Of a stretch of 64,000 nucleotides of DNA, positions 9,436-18,750 are shown in pieces; positions within the stretch are counted from its first letter, which is position 1, and the number at the start of each line of letters is the position of its first letter. The DNA is from an uncultured SAR116 cluster alpha proteobacterium (GTDB lineage Bacteria > Pseudomonadota > Alphaproteobacteria > Puniceispirillales > Marisalimonadaceae). Under the pieces are notes generated by a model. It was not told where the DNA came from and ran no database searches. It saw only the letters and a program-made list of their open reading frames with translations. Both the position numbers and the translations under genes were made by a program. The stretch covers positions 1 through 64,000 of the forward strand of contig CACJQK010000003.1 of NCBI GenBank assembly GCA_902595515.1. The letters are read 5' to 3'.

Positions 9436-10391
9436 TATTTTTCCTTAGATCTTTTCTTTTTCCATAACTCAATATTTTTCTTATGTAAACTATATGTTTC
9501 TGCAAATCTATGTCTACCATTTCCATCACTTACAAAATACAAATAATTAGTTGTTTTTAGATCTATAAGAGAGATTAAAGCATTTTTTCCAGGGTAAGAA
9601 ATTGGTGTTGGGGGTAAGCCTTGAAAATAATATGTGTTAAATAAGTTATTTGATTTCAACATTTTTTTTGTTATTTTTTTCCCATTTACTCCAAATCCAT
9701 ACGCAAGTGTTACATCAGACTGAAGTCTCATTTTGTTTTTAAGCCTATTAATAAAAACACTTGCTACTAACATGCTATCATCAAAATTTTTTGACTCCTT
9801 TTGAATTATCGAAGCAAGTATTAATAATTCATTTTTATTTTTTAATATAAAATCCTTAGGTTTTTTTTTCCAAATAATGTCTAATAAATTGTCTTGCGCT
9901 ATTTTCATTTGTGCTAACAGTTTTTTTCTAGGATACCCGTATTTAAAAAAATATGTATCAGGTTTGTAAACACCCTCTTTTAAATTTTTAACTTCCCCAG
10001 TTAAATAAGGATTTTTAATCAAATTGATTTCTAACTCTTTTGCAGTAGAACCTTCGATTAGGGTGAAACTCCTAGTTAAAGTTTTACCTAGTTGGAAAAT
10101 TTTCTGTACATCATAGAGTGTAAAATTTTTAGGAATCAAGTACTCACCAGCTTTTGGCATAAAAGATTTTTCATGAAAAAATGAAATTAGTTCCCATTTC
10201 AAACGTGAGATTTCTATTTTTTTTGTTTTAAGTTCAGATAGAATTTTTTTCTGGTTGGTATTTTTTTTTAATAAATAATAAGTATCTTCAAAAACGATGA
10301 TTTTATTTTTCAAATCATTAAGAAAAAGATAAGGTAAAATTAAAAGAAAAAATAATATTAATAGAAGAACAGACTTTTTTTTTAAAATCAA
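9435..10391 (-). CDS. mltG: Endolytic murein transglycosylase
   Basis: YceG/MltG family enzyme that cleaves nascent peptidoglycan and helps terminate glycan strands. One N-terminal membrane anchor (residues ~7-24, 'SVLLLILFFLLILPYLFL') is followed by a LysM-like region and the lytic domain. The catalytic Glu is in 'LASIIQKES' (about residue 199), and later motifs include 'RLQSDVTLAYG' and 'GLPPTPISYPG'. The start is a TTG overlapping the fabF stop by 4 nt. No ATG exists before residue 78, which would delete the anchor, so the TTG is accepted. fabF-mltG linkage is typical of alphaproteobacteria. Confidence 0.9.
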   Translation of the reverse strand: MILKKKSVLLLILFFLLILPYLFLNDLKNKIIVFEDTYYLLKKNTNQKKILSELKTKKIEISRLKWELISFFHEKSFMPKAGEYLIPKNFTLYDVQKIFQLGKTLTRSFTLIEGSTAKELEINLIKNPYLTGEVKNLKEGVYKPDTYFFKYGYPRKKLLAQMKIAQDNLLDIIWKKKPKDFILKNKNELLILASIIQKESKNFDDSMLVASVFINRLKNKMRLQSDVTLAYGFGVNGKKITKKMLKSNNLFNTYYFQGLPPTPISYPGKNALISLIDLKTTNYLYFVSDGNGRHRFAETYSLHKKNIELWKKKRSKEK

Positions 10392-11656
10392 TCTAAACTA
10401 CCAATCAATAAACTTGCATTTGTTCCTCCAAATCCAAAAGAATTTGAAAGAACATTTTTAACAATTCTTTTTTTTGATTTTAGTGGCACCAAATCAAATC
10501 CTTCAGTTTCATTATCAGGATTTATTAAATTATTTGTTGGCGGGACAATATTATTGACAATTGATAATATTGAGTAAATAGCTTCTATAGCTCCAGCTGC
10601 ACCTAATAAATGACCAGTTGCAGATTTAGTAGAGCTTATACTAGTATTATGTAATCTTTCATTAAGAAGTCTTCCTATTGCCTTTAATTCAATCATATCC
10701 CCAAGAGGAGTGGAAGTACCATGAGCATTAATGTAGTGCAGATCTGAATTATTTATACCTGCATCATTAATTGCAGATAACATGGCTCTAAAACCACCAT
10801 CACCATTATCTGCTGGCGCTGTTATATGATGTGCATCTCCAGATAACCCGTAACCCTTAATTTCGGCATAAATTTTTGCACCTCTTGCAACTGCATGTTC
10901 TCTTTCTTCTAAAACAACTACTCCAGCACCCTCACCCATTACGAAGCCATCTCTATTTTGATCCCATGGTCTTGAACTAGATTTAGGATCGTCGTTAAAA
11001 TTAGTGCTTAATGCTCTAGCAGCAGAAAAACCTGCCATACCTATTCTGCAACAGGCTGCTTCAGCTCCACCTGCAATCATTACGTCTGCATCACCATAAC
11101 GAATTATTCTTGAAGCGTCTCCGATAGCATGCGCACCTGTTGAACAAGCTGTTACCACAGAGTGATTGGGACCTTTAAAACCATATTTAATACTTACTTG
11201 TCCAGACAATAAGTTAATTAGTGCAGATGGAATAAAGAAAGGACTGACTTTTCTGGGGCCTTTTGAGTTTAGCAATTCTGTCGTATTAGAAATAGTTTCC
11301 AGACCTCCAATTCCGGATCCAAGAATTACTCCTGTTCTATTTCTTTGATGTTCATTTTGTGGTTTCCAACCAGAATCTTTAACCGCTTCAGATGATGAAA
11401 TAAGACCATAAGCTATAAATCTATCAATTCTTTTATATTCTCTTGGCTCTATCCAGTCATCAATGTTCAATCCACCCTCAGGATCATCATTTTTGGTAGG
11501 AATCTGTCCCGCTATTTTGCATGGTAGGTCTGATACATCAAAATTTTTGATTTTGTTTATACCAACAAAACCTGAAATAAGTCTTTTCCAATTGATATCT
11601 ACACCCAACCCTAAAGGTGTTAAAATACCTAATCCCGTTACAACAACTCGACGCAT
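10388..11656 (-). CDS. fabF: 3-oxoacyl-ACP synthase II
   Basis: Condensing enzyme that elongates acyl-ACP with malonyl-ACP. It has the catalytic Cys in 'VVTACSTGAHA', and the two active-site His residues in 'NAHGTSTPLGD' and 'TGHLLGAAGAIEA', as in all KAS II enzymes. I start at the ATG at 11656 (422 aa, 'MRRVVVTGLG') because a GGGAG Shine-Dalgarno lies 5 nt upstream. The track's 11668 start is a TTG within that ribosome-binding region. It is the fourth gene in the fatty-acid operon, directly after acpP. Confidence 0.96.
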   Translation of the reverse strand: MRRVVVTGLGILTPLGLGVDINWKRLISGFVGINKIKNFDVSDLPCKIAGQIPTKNDDPEGGLNIDDWIEPREYKRIDRFIAYGLISSSEAVKDSGWKPQNEHQRNRTGVILGSGIGGLETISNTTELLNSKGPRKVSPFFIPSALINLLSGQVSIKYGFKGPNHSVVTACSTGAHAIGDASRIIRYGDADVMIAGGAEAACCRIGMAGFSAARALSTNFNDDPKSSSRPWDQNRDGFVMGEGAGVVVLEEREHAVARGAKIYAEIKGYGLSGDAHHITAPADNGDGGFRAMLSAINDAGINNSDLHYINAHGTSTPLGDMIELKAIGRLLNERLHNTSISSTKSATGHLLGAAGAIEAIYSILSIVNNIVPPTNNLINPDNETEGFDLVPLKSKKRIVKNVLSNSFGFGGTNASLLIGSLD

Positions 11657-11697
11657 AAAAACTCCCAATTACAACTCGAGCAACTAATATGGGTATG

Positions 11698-11931
11698 TTA
11701 ACTATTTGATGATATAAAGTCTATTGCATCTTTTACAGTTTGTATTTTTTCAGCTGCATCATCGGGTATCTCACATTCAAATTCTTCTTCAAATGCCATT
11801 ACTAATTCTACAGTATCTAAGCTGTCAGCGCCTAGATCATCTATAAAACTAGCACTATCTACAACTTTTGATTCTTCTACACCAAGATGCTCAACAACAA
11901 TTTTCGTAACTCTGCCAGCTATATCACTCAT
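11698..11931 (-). CDS. acpP: Acyl carrier protein
   Basis: Small acidic carrier of fatty acyl intermediates, 77 aa. The phosphopantetheine attachment Ser is residue 37 in '[21 protein letters not shown]'. The ORF track's extra 24 N-terminal residues are rejected because the ATG at 11931 has an AAGGGG Shine-Dalgarno at the right distance and starts the canonical 'MSDIAGRV...' sequence. It sits between fabG and fabF, the classical order. The roughly 100-nt gap upstream of acpP may carry its own promoter, as expected for a highly expressed gene, but I could not identify one confidently. Confidence 0.96.
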   Translation of the reverse strand: MSDIAGRVTKIVVEHLGVEESKVVDSASFIDDLGADSLDTVELVMAFEEEFECEIPDDAAEKIQTVKDAIDFISSNS

Positions 11932-12030
11932 TAAAATACCCCTTAATTCAATATGGAAAACTAAATTTTGTCTCCGAGTAACATAAATATTTACACATGC
12001 CAAGCATATAATTAACTCTTAACAAAAAAA

Positions 12031-12768
12031 CTATATCATACTCATTCCACCATTGATGTGCAAACTAGTACCAGTTATAAAACTTGCTTCATCACTTGAT
12101 AAAAATACACAGCCATTTGCAATATCTTCTACTCTACCTAATCTATTGATTGGAATATTAACAATTATCTTACTTTTTTGTTCGTTAGTAAGTTTCTCTG
12201 TCATTGGTGTAGATATAAATCCTGGAGCAATTAGGTTACACGTAATTCCTCGAGCTGCTACTTCCAAAGCTATAGATTTTGTTAAACCTACCAAGGCTGA
12301 TTTGGAGGCTGAATAGTTAGTTTGACCAGGATTACCAGTATAACCTACTATAGAACTTATAAATATAATTCTTCCATATTTTCTCTTTAACATTCCTTTG
12401 ATAACTTGCCTCGTCAATCTCATACTTGCAGATAAATTTATATTGATAACATTATCCCAATCCTCATCTTTCATTCTTAAAAAGAGATTGTCTGCTGTAA
12501 TACCTGCATTATTTATAAGAATGTCAATTTTACCAAAGCAAGTCTCTGCTTCTTGTGCTAAATTAGCTATACTTTCCTTAGAACTTAAGTCAGTTACGAT
12601 TGTTTTAGTATCATTTCCTAATTCTGATGACAGCTTATCAAGAATATTTTGTCTTGTACCTGAAAGAATTAGCTTTGCACCTTGTTTTATCATTTTTTTA
12701 GCTATAGAATTCCCAATTCCACCCGTCGCTCCAGTCAATAAAACAACCTTCCCAGTTAAATCAAACAT
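12031..12768 (-). CDS. fabG: 3-oxoacyl-ACP reductase
   Basis: NADPH-dependent SDR enzyme that performs the first reduction of the fatty-acid elongation cycle. Its features are the Rossmann motif 'TGATGGIGNSIA' at the N-terminus, 'NNAGITADNL', the catalytic Ser in 'ISSIVGYTG', and Tyr/Lys in 'NYSASKSALVG'. It ends with the FabG-like 'SFITGTSLHINGGMSMI'. At 245 aa it has the standard length. The ATG is preceded by GGAG. It lies between fabD and acpP in the operon. Confidence 0.96.
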   Translation of the reverse strand: MFDLTGKVVLLTGATGGIGNSIAKKMIKQGAKLILSGTRQNILDKLSSELGNDTKTIVTDLSSKESIANLAQEAETCFGKIDILINNAGITADNLFLRMKDEDWDNVININLSASMRLTRQVIKGMLKRKYGRIIFISSIVGYTGNPGQTNYSASKSALVGLTKSIALEVAARGITCNLIAPGFISTPMTEKLTNEQKSKIIVNIPINRLGRVEDIANGCVFLSSDEASFITGTSLHINGGMSMI

Positions 12769-12787
12769 TTCACTTCTCCATTAATGA

Positions 12788-13717
12788 TTAGATTAAATTC
12801 TCAAAATCTTCTGGATTTTCATAACATTCCGTTGAAACATTTTTCAGCATTCTTTTTGCAATACCAGTAAGAATTTTTCCACTTCCAAGTTCAACAATTT
12901 TTTTAATTCCCATATCATTAGCTAACTGCATAGTTTCCCTCCACCTTACAGTACCGATAACTTGATCAATTAAATTTTTTTTTAATTTAATAGGATCAGT
13001 GTGGGCTAACGCAGAAACATTAGAAATTATTGGAATTTTAGGTGGCTTGAAGTCTAAATTATTTATGGCCTTTTCCATAATAACAGCTGCTGGCTCCATT
13101 AAGCGACAATGAAAAGGTGCACTTACTGGAAGTAAAACGGCTCTTTTAACACCACTATTTTTTGAAAATTCGATCGCTTTTTCTACTGCTTTTATTTCAC
13201 CACTTATTACGACTTGTCCATCTGTATTGTCATTACCAATGTCACAAACACCGTGTATCTGAACTTTTTGAATAATTTCTTTTGTTTTATTAATGTTAAT
13301 ACCAATTAATGCTGCCATAGCTCCTTTTCCAACAGGAACAGCTTTTTGCATGGCCTCTCCTCTCAATCTTAGTAAAATAGCACACTCTCTAAGGGAAAAA
13401 ACTTCAGCAACTGTCATGGCTGTATATTCACCTAGAGAGTGTCCACAAGTAATATCAGCTAATTCTGCTATAGGTTTATTTTTAATTTTACTTAACACTC
13501 TATAAGCAGCAACTCCACATGCCATAAGCGCAGGTTGTGCATTTGATGTTAATGAAATTTCACTATCAGACCCTTCCCACATAATTTTTGTAAGATTAAA
13601 ATTTAGAGCATCATCAACCTCTTCAAAAACTTCTTTTGCTTCTGCAAAATTATCTGCTAGTTTCTTACCCATTCCTATTTTTTGAGACCCTTGTCCAGGA
13701 AAAACAATAAAATTCAT
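12788..13717 (-). CDS. fabD: Malonyl-CoA:ACP transacylase
   Basis: Loads malonyl groups onto ACP. The 309-aa sequence has the opening 'FPGQGSQKIGMGKKLA', the nucleophile motif 'GHSLGEYTAM', the oxyanion region, and the active-site His segment 'PVSAPFHCRLM'. The ATG has a GAGGAA Shine-Dalgarno. It is the first gene of the minus-strand fatty-acid operon and is divergent from rpsF. The roughly 180-nt spacer between them probably contains both promoters. Confidence 0.96.
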   Translation of the reverse strand: MNFIVFPGQGSQKIGMGKKLADNFAEAKEVFEEVDDALNFNLTKIMWEGSDSEISLTSNAQPALMACGVAAYRVLSKIKNKPIAELADITCGHSLGEYTAMTVAEVFSLRECAILLRLRGEAMQKAVPVGKGAMAALIGININKTKEIIQKVQIHGVCDIGNDNTDGQVVISGEIKAVEKAIEFSKNSGVKRAVLLPVSAPFHCRLMEPAAVIMEKAINNLDFKPPKIPIISNVSALAHTDPIKLKKNLIDQVIGTVRWRETMQLANDMGIKKIVELGSGKILTGIAKRMLKNVSTECYENPEDFENLI

Positions 13718-13896
13718 TTTAATTCCTCATTAATTTTAAAAAAATATAATTAATTATTGCATAATTTTAATAAACATTTATGTTCCACAAATAAATAAAT
13801 TACTAGTTTAATTTAAATTATTTAATGTACTCCTTTCCAGCTAATCAATATCTGGATAATTTGGGTAAGTACTCATTAAACCACAAGGAGATAAAA

Positions 13897-14286
13897 ATGG
13901 CATTATACGAAAGTGTAATAATTGGTAGACAGGACCTAACTCCTAGTCAATTTGAAACAATAATTAACAAATTTATTTCTGTAATTACTTCATTTAAAGG
14001 TGAAATTAAAAAAAAAGAAAATTGGGGTCTAAGAAATCTTACTTATAAGATCAAAAAAAATAGGAAAGGTCACTATATCCTTTTAAACATTGATGCTAGC
14101 TCTGAAGCAGTTTTTGAATATGAGCGATTAATGAGATTAGACGAAGATATTATTAGATTTTTAACCATCAAAATTAAATCAATTGATAATAATCCTTCAC
14201 CTTTAATGACTAACAAGTCCGACAAGAAAAAAGACGAAGCTATCATTGATGATAGTGGTACAACTTTTGACAAAGAAAAACAATAG
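13897..14286 (+). CDS. rpsF: Small ribosomal subunit protein bS6
   Basis: Binds 16S rRNA together with bS18 in the platform of the 30S subunit. I start at the ATG at 13897 ('[14 protein letters not shown]', 129 aa). AAGGAG lies 6 nt upstream there, whereas the 24 extra residues of the track ORF are not S6-like. The conserved '[24 protein letters not shown]' region is present. A charged C-terminal tail of about 25 residues follows the core, common in alphaproteobacteria. It is the first gene of rpsF-rpsR-rplI. Confidence 0.95.
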   Translation: MALYESVIIGRQDLTPSQFETIINKFISVITSFKGEIKKKENWGLRNLTYKIKKNRKGHYILLNIDASSEAVFEYERLMRLDEDIIRFLTIKIKSIDNNPSPLMTNKSDKKKDEAIIDDSGTTFDKEKQ

Positions 14287-14296
14287 GAAGATTAAT

Positions 14297-14551
14297 ATGA
14301 CGCAATTAAATATTAAAAGAGAAGCTCTAAGAAAGCCAAATCAAAAAAGAAAAAAATCTTGCCCTTTTGCTGCACCTAACACACCTGAAATTGATTATAA
14401 AGATTTAAAAGTTTTAACTCGGTATGTATCTGAAAGGGGAAAGATTATACCATCGAGAATTTCTGCAGTTTCCGCCAAAAAGCAAAGAGAATTAACTAAA
14501 GCAGTAAAAAGAGCAAGATTTTTAGCTTTAATGCCTTATGTTGTTGGTTAA
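14297..14551 (+). CDS. rpsR: Small ribosomal subunit protein bS18
   Basis: Partner of bS6 on the 30S platform. The 84-aa protein has the conserved '[19 protein letters not shown]' and '[19 protein letters not shown]' motifs and the C-terminal '[13 protein letters not shown]'. The ATG at 14297 has AGGAAG upstream. The longer track ORF (14246) overlaps the rpsF tail and is rejected. The gap to rpsF is 10 nt. Confidence 0.96.
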   Translation: MTQLNIKREALRKPNQKRKKSCPFAAPNTPEIDYKDLKVLTRYVSERGKIIPSRISAVSAKKQRELTKAVKRARFLALMPYVVG

Positions 14552-14565
14552 GTGTGGAGAATTAA

Positions 14566-15252
14566 ATGAATATTATCTTATTAGAGCGCATTGAAAAATT
14601 AGGTCAAATAGGTGATTTAGTTACAGTTAAATCTGGATATGCTAGAAATTTTCTTTTGCCAAAAGGTAAAGCTGTTTTTGCCTCTAAAGAAAATATACAA
14701 ATCTTTGAAGATAAAAAAGCACAGTTAGAAGGCGAAAATATAACAAGAAAACAAGAAGCACAAGATCTAGCAAACAACCTGCAATTTCAAGAAATTGTAA
14801 TTATTAGAGCCGCTAGTGAATCAGGTCAATTATATGGATCGGTATCAGCAAAAGATATTGCTCAAGAAGTTACAAATGCTGGTTTAACAATAGATAAATC
14901 ACAAGTTATTTTAAATAAAACATTAAAAACCTTATCTTTTGAAGATGTGTCACTAAGGCTTCATCCTGAGGTTCATATTAAAATAAAATTAAATATTGCA
15001 AGATCAATAGAGGAAGCAAAAGAGCAATCCAAGTCTGGTAAGGCTATTATTACCACAGAGATTACTGGTGGCGATATTAGATCAGATAGAGCACAAAAAG
15101 ATGCAAAACGTTTTGAGAAGAAAAATAATACTAAAGATGTTGAAAAGAAAAATGAAAAGCTAGTTGAAACTGATGAAAACAACATCCAAAAAAATAAAAA
15201 AGAAAATATAATTGAAAGTAAAAAAACTATAAAGGTGGATAAAGAAGATTAA
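14566..15252 (+). CDS. rplI: Large ribosomal subunit protein bL9 with a long charged tail
   Basis: Binds 23S rRNA at the base of the L1 stalk. The N-terminal domain 'MNIILLERIEKLGQIGDLV' and 'VKSGYARNFLLPKGKA' are diagnostic. A central helix and C-terminal domain follow to about residue 150. The protein is 228 aa, while most bL9 are about 150. The extra C-terminal part of roughly 75 residues is rich in Lys, Glu, Asp and Asn ('KNNTKDVEKKNEKLVE') and looks disordered. Alphaproteobacterial bL9 proteins often carry shorter extensions, so this is an exaggerated case rather than a fusion to a known domain. Confidence 0.93.
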   Translation: MNIILLERIEKLGQIGDLVTVKSGYARNFLLPKGKAVFASKENIQIFEDKKAQLEGENITRKQEAQDLANNLQFQEIVIIRAASESGQLYGSVSAKDIAQEVTNAGLTIDKSQVILNKTLKTLSFEDVSLRLHPEVHIKIKLNIARSIEEAKEQSKSGKAIITTEITGGDIRSDRAQKDAKRFEKKNNTKDVEKKNEKLVETDENNIQKNKKENIIESKKTIKVDKED

Positions 15253-15323
15253 GTAACTTATAGACTTGTTTTTTTTAAATAGATTATTAAGAATTAATCT
15301 CCGTTTTCTACAGGAGACTTTTC

Positions 15324-16817
15324 ATGGACGATAGTTTAATCAATAGCTATATTAATTCTGATGAAATAAATAAAAATCCAAATTTAATGCCTCAGAACTT
15401 AGAGGCCGAACAAAGCCTGATAGGGTCAATCCTGTTTGATAATAAAGTTTTGGAGGAACTTTCACTAAGCTTTAATTCGAATTATTTTTTCGATCCTATA
15501 CATTCAAGTATTTATGAAGCAATTGTTTCTTTGATTGAGAAAGGCCGTTTAGCTGACCCACTAACTCTAAAAAATTATCTTAATGACAATAAACATAATA
15601 TAGATATTGACATTGAAAAATACCTAATAGATTTAAGAGACGGTGTATTATCATTAAGTAAAGCAAAGTTTTATGCTGAAGAGATTCGTAACTGTTTCAT
15701 TAGAAGATCTTTAATAATTATAGCCGATGACCTAATTTATAAGGCAAAAAATCCAACAATTGATATTTCTCCTGACGATGAGATATCTGCTACAGAAGAA
15801 AAACTATATAATCTTGCTGAAAAAGATCAAATCAATTCAGGCCCTTATGAGTTTAATACTGTTCTTGTTAATACTACGAAACTTATCAATGAGGCCTTTA
15901 ATAGAAAAGGAAAATTGTCAGGTGTTGATACAGGATTTTCTGGAATTAATCGTCAGTTAGGTGGATTAAACAAATCAGATTTAATTGTTCTTGCTGGTAG
16001 GCCTTCAATGGGAAAGACGGCGCTAGCAACAAATATTGGTTTTAACGCAGCAAAAAGTAGTAAAGTAGAAACAAATGAATCTATATTAATTTTTTCACTT
16101 GAAATGTCAGCAGAACAATTAGCTCAAAGAATACTTGCTGAACAATCAGGGATAGATTCTCATAGATTAAGAAGTGGTGATATTGATGATGAAGAATTTT
16201 CAAAATTAGTTGTCACTCAAAATAATATTCATAATTTACCTTTTTACATCGACGATACCCCAGCAGTATCTGTGGGACAAATTGCATCTAGAGCAAGAAG
16301 GTTAAAAAGAACTAATGGATTAGCATTAATTATTATCGACTACATTCAATTAATTAAAGGATCAAAGGCTAGCGAATTCCAAGGCAGAGTCCAAGAAGTG
16401 TCTGAAATCACAAGAGGATTAAAATCATTAGCAAAAGAATTAAATGTTCCTATTTTGGCATTGTCTCAATTAAGTAGGGCAGTTGAACAAAGAGAAGACA
16501 AAAGACCTATTTTAGCTGACCTAAGAGAGTCAGGTTCTATTGAACAAGACGCAGATGTAGTGATGTTCGTATATAGGGAAGAATATTATCTTGATAAAAG
16601 CGAGCCAAGTCAAAGAGATAACGAAAATCAAGAAAGTTTTAATGAACGATTTACAAGATGGCAAGAAAGAAGAAATACTGCAGAAGGTAAAGCTGAAATC
16701 ATTGTTTCTAAACAAAGACACGGACCAACGGGTATAATCCAAGTTCAGTTTGAAGCTAGACTGACAAGATTTATGGATCTAGCAAAAAGCGAAGTGTTAC
16801 CAGATCAAATTTATTAG
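15324..16817 (+). CDS. dnaB: Replicative DNA helicase
   Basis: Hexameric 5'-3' helicase of the replication fork. The N-terminal primase-interaction domain begins 'PQNLEAEQSLIGSILFDN'. The RecA-like motor has Walker A 'AGRPSMGKTAL' near residue 228, Walker B 'LIIIDYIQLI', and 'LADLRESGSIEQDADVVMFVYR'. At 497 aa it has the normal length and no intein interrupts the motor. A CAGGAGA Shine-Dalgarno precedes the ATG. It follows the ribosomal genes, a common alphaproteobacterial order, and precedes alr. Confidence 0.97.
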   Translation: MDDSLINSYINSDEINKNPNLMPQNLEAEQSLIGSILFDNKVLEELSLSFNSNYFFDPIHSSIYEAIVSLIEKGRLADPLTLKNYLNDNKHNIDIDIEKYLIDLRDGVLSLSKAKFYAEEIRNCFIRRSLIIIADDLIYKAKNPTIDISPDDEISATEEKLYNLAEKDQINSGPYEFNTVLVNTTKLINEAFNRKGKLSGVDTGFSGINRQLGGLNKSDLIVLAGRPSMGKTALATNIGFNAAKSSKVETNESILIFSLEMSAEQLAQRILAEQSGIDSHRLRSGDIDDEEFSKLVVTQNNIHNLPFYIDDTPAVSVGQIASRARRLKRTNGLALIIIDYIQLIKGSKASEFQGRVQEVSEITRGLKSLAKELNVPILALSQLSRAVEQREDKRPILADLRESGSIEQDADVVMFVYREEYYLDKSEPSQRDNENQESFNERFTRWQERRNTAEGKAEIIVSKQRHGPTGIIQVQFEARLTRFMDLAKSEVLPDQIY

Positions 16818-16848
16818 TAAATTATTGTAATTTGTATATTATTATTCT

Positions 16849-17931
16849 ATGAAATCTTTCCTAAAAATATCTCTAAAAGATATTAAATCTAATTGGAAAT
16901 TAATAAACAAAGCTTCTAATGGAAAGGCAGCAGCTGTAATAAAAGCTAATGCATATGGCCTAGGAATGTTTGAAATATACAAAGCATTATTAGAGGTTGG
17001 TTGTAATTACTTTTATGTTGCTAATATAGATGAGGCAATAAAGCTTAGAAAAAGAGATAATTCCACGGAAATCTCTATTGCAATTTTTGAAGGATATTTA
17101 GAAGGAAACCAAAAATTATATAATGAATTTAATCTAATTCCTATAATTAATAGTCTTGACCAATTGGTAAGATTAAATAGTTTTGCAGCGGAGGATCCTT
17201 TTCCTAGGGCAATTTTAAATATTGACACTGGTATGAACAGATTAGGCTTAAATCAAGAAGAAAAAAGTTTTTTACTAAAAAATAAAGATATATTAAAAAA
17301 TGTAACATTAGATTTTATTATGTCTCATCTCGCAAATGCACAAGAATATGAGGACAAAAAAAACTTAATGCAACTGGATAAAATCAAAAATTTTTCTACT
17401 AACTTACCAGGTATTAAATTAAGCCTTGCAAACAGTGGCGGCATAAAACTAGGGTCAAAATTTTGCCTTGACCAAACTAGGCCTGGTATCGCTTTATATG
17501 GAATAGATAATTATGGTAAAAGCTTTAATTTAAATTCCAAAAAATTAAAATTCCCTATAAGATTATATGCCACGATAATTCAAATAAAAAATGTTAACTC
17601 AGGGGAACCAGTTTCTTATGGTGGAATTGATATTTTGAAAAGAAATTCCACATTAGCTACAGTTGGAATTGGCTATGCAGATGGTTGGTTAAGATTATTA
17701 AAACCAAATAGTATTTTTTTGATTGGAAATGAAAAGTGTAAAATTGTTGGTAATATTACTATGGATAGTTTTGTTATGGATATTACTGATATAAAAAAAA
17801 ACAAGCTAAAAGAAGGAGATCACATTTGTTTATTAGATAATTCAAATATTGAACATATACTTAAAAATAATAACATTATAAGCTATGAATTATTAACGCT
17901 TATGGGTGATCGTTTATATAGAAATTATTAG
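16849..17931 (+). CDS. alr: Alanine racemase
   Basis: PLP enzyme that makes D-alanine for peptidoglycan. The PLP-binding Lys32 lies in 'AVIKANAYGLG'. The catalytic Tyr of the second domain is in 'PVSYGGIDIL', and 'ATVGIGYADGW' and 'GNITMDSFVMDI' are conserved racemase motifs. At 360 aa it has the usual length. It follows dnaB by 31 nt, consistent with the frequent dnaB-alr pairing. Confidence 0.95.
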   Translation: MKSFLKISLKDIKSNWKLINKASNGKAAAVIKANAYGLGMFEIYKALLEVGCNYFYVANIDEAIKLRKRDNSTEISIAIFEGYLEGNQKLYNEFNLIPIINSLDQLVRLNSFAAEDPFPRAILNIDTGMNRLGLNQEEKSFLLKNKDILKNVTLDFIMSHLANAQEYEDKKNLMQLDKIKNFSTNLPGIKLSLANSGGIKLGSKFCLDQTRPGIALYGIDNYGKSFNLNSKKLKFPIRLYATIIQIKNVNSGEPVSYGGIDILKRNSTLATVGIGYADGWLRLLKPNSIFLIGNEKCKIVGNITMDSFVMDITDIKKNKLKEGDHICLLDNSNIEHILKNNNIISYELLTLMGDRLYRNY

Positions 17932-17961
17932 CACTTATCAATTTTTAATAAGGTGGTTAAC

Positions 17962-18747
17962 TTGATCGATCTTTTTTTAGATATTCTTGGCACTACAGGA
18001 AAAAAATTTATTAATTTTGTTGTAAATATTGGACATTTTTTTATTTTTTTTGGAAACGCTATCTATTGGGTATTTAAACCACCCTGGTATTTTAAAAAGA
18101 TTTTTCAACAAATACTAGATATTGGATACTTCTCATTACCTGTAGTGGGCCTAACTACTTTTTTTTCTGGTATGGTTTTAGCTTTACAGACTTATAACGG
18201 CTTTACTGACTTCAACTCAGAGTCTACTGTTGCAAGAATTGTTCTAACGTCAATCACTAGAGAATTAGGCCCTGTATTGACAGGTTTGATGGTGGCAGGT
18301 CGCATAGGTGCAAAAATGGCTGCAGAAATAGCAACAATGAGAGTTACTGAACAGATAGATGCATTAGGAACATTAGGTACTAGACCTATGCAATATTTAA
18401 TAGCACCTAAGATAATTGCATCATTAGTTTGTATACCTCTTTTAGTTTTAATTGGAAATACTATTGGTATTTTAGGAGGTTATGTAATAGCTATTTACAA
18501 GATCGGTTTTAATGCAAGTCTATATCTCAATGCAACAATGGAATATTTACAGTTAATTGACATTATACAAGGTACTGTAAAGGCAGGTGTTTTTGGCTTA
18601 ATAATCTCAATGGTTAGTTGTTATTTTGGATATAATGCGAGCAAAGGAGCTGAAGGAGTTGGATTTGCGACAACATCATCAGTAGTTGTTTCTTCGGTAA
18701 TGATTTTAACAAGTACATATATAATAACAGCATTATTTTTTGGTTAA
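17962..18747 (+). CDS. mlaE: Phospholipid-transport ABC permease (MlaE family)
   Basis: Inner-membrane permease of the MlaFEDB-type system that moves phospholipids between the membranes to keep the outer membrane asymmetric. 'ILDIGYFSLPVVGLTTFFSGMVLALQTY' and 'RELGPVLTGLMVAGRIGAKMAAEIATMRVTEQIDAL' are diagnostic of MlaE. Five or so hydrophobic segments are seen. The ORF track starts at a GTG (17953), but the AGGTGG there is better read as the Shine-Dalgarno for the TTG at 17962, 5 nt downstream. The GTG has no ribosome site. mlaF follows 3 nt later. mlaD/mlaC are not in this window. Confidence 0.9.
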   Translation: MIDLFLDILGTTGKKFINFVVNIGHFFIFFGNAIYWVFKPPWYFKKIFQQILDIGYFSLPVVGLTTFFSGMVLALQTYNGFTDFNSESTVARIVLTSITRELGPVLTGLMVAGRIGAKMAAEIATMRVTEQIDALGTLGTRPMQYLIAPKIIASLVCIPLLVLIGNTIGILGGYVIAIYKIGFNASLYLNATMEYLQLIDIIQGTVKAGVFGLIISMVSCYFGYNASKGAEGVGFATTSSVVVSSVMILTSTYIITALFFG

Positions 18748-18750
18748 AAT

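Noticed and set aside
11932-12030. TTGGCATG in the fabG-acpP gap as a sigma54 site
   Set aside because: On the minus strand TTGGCATGTGTAAATA has a -24-like element but no TTGC at the required spacing.
12398-12784. 128-aa ORF antisense to fabG
   Set aside because: fabG has all SDR motifs on the other strand; this is its complement.
15253-15323. AGATTA/TAATCT inverted repeat as the rplI terminator
   Set aside because: Only a 6-bp AT stem with no T run after it; too weak to call.
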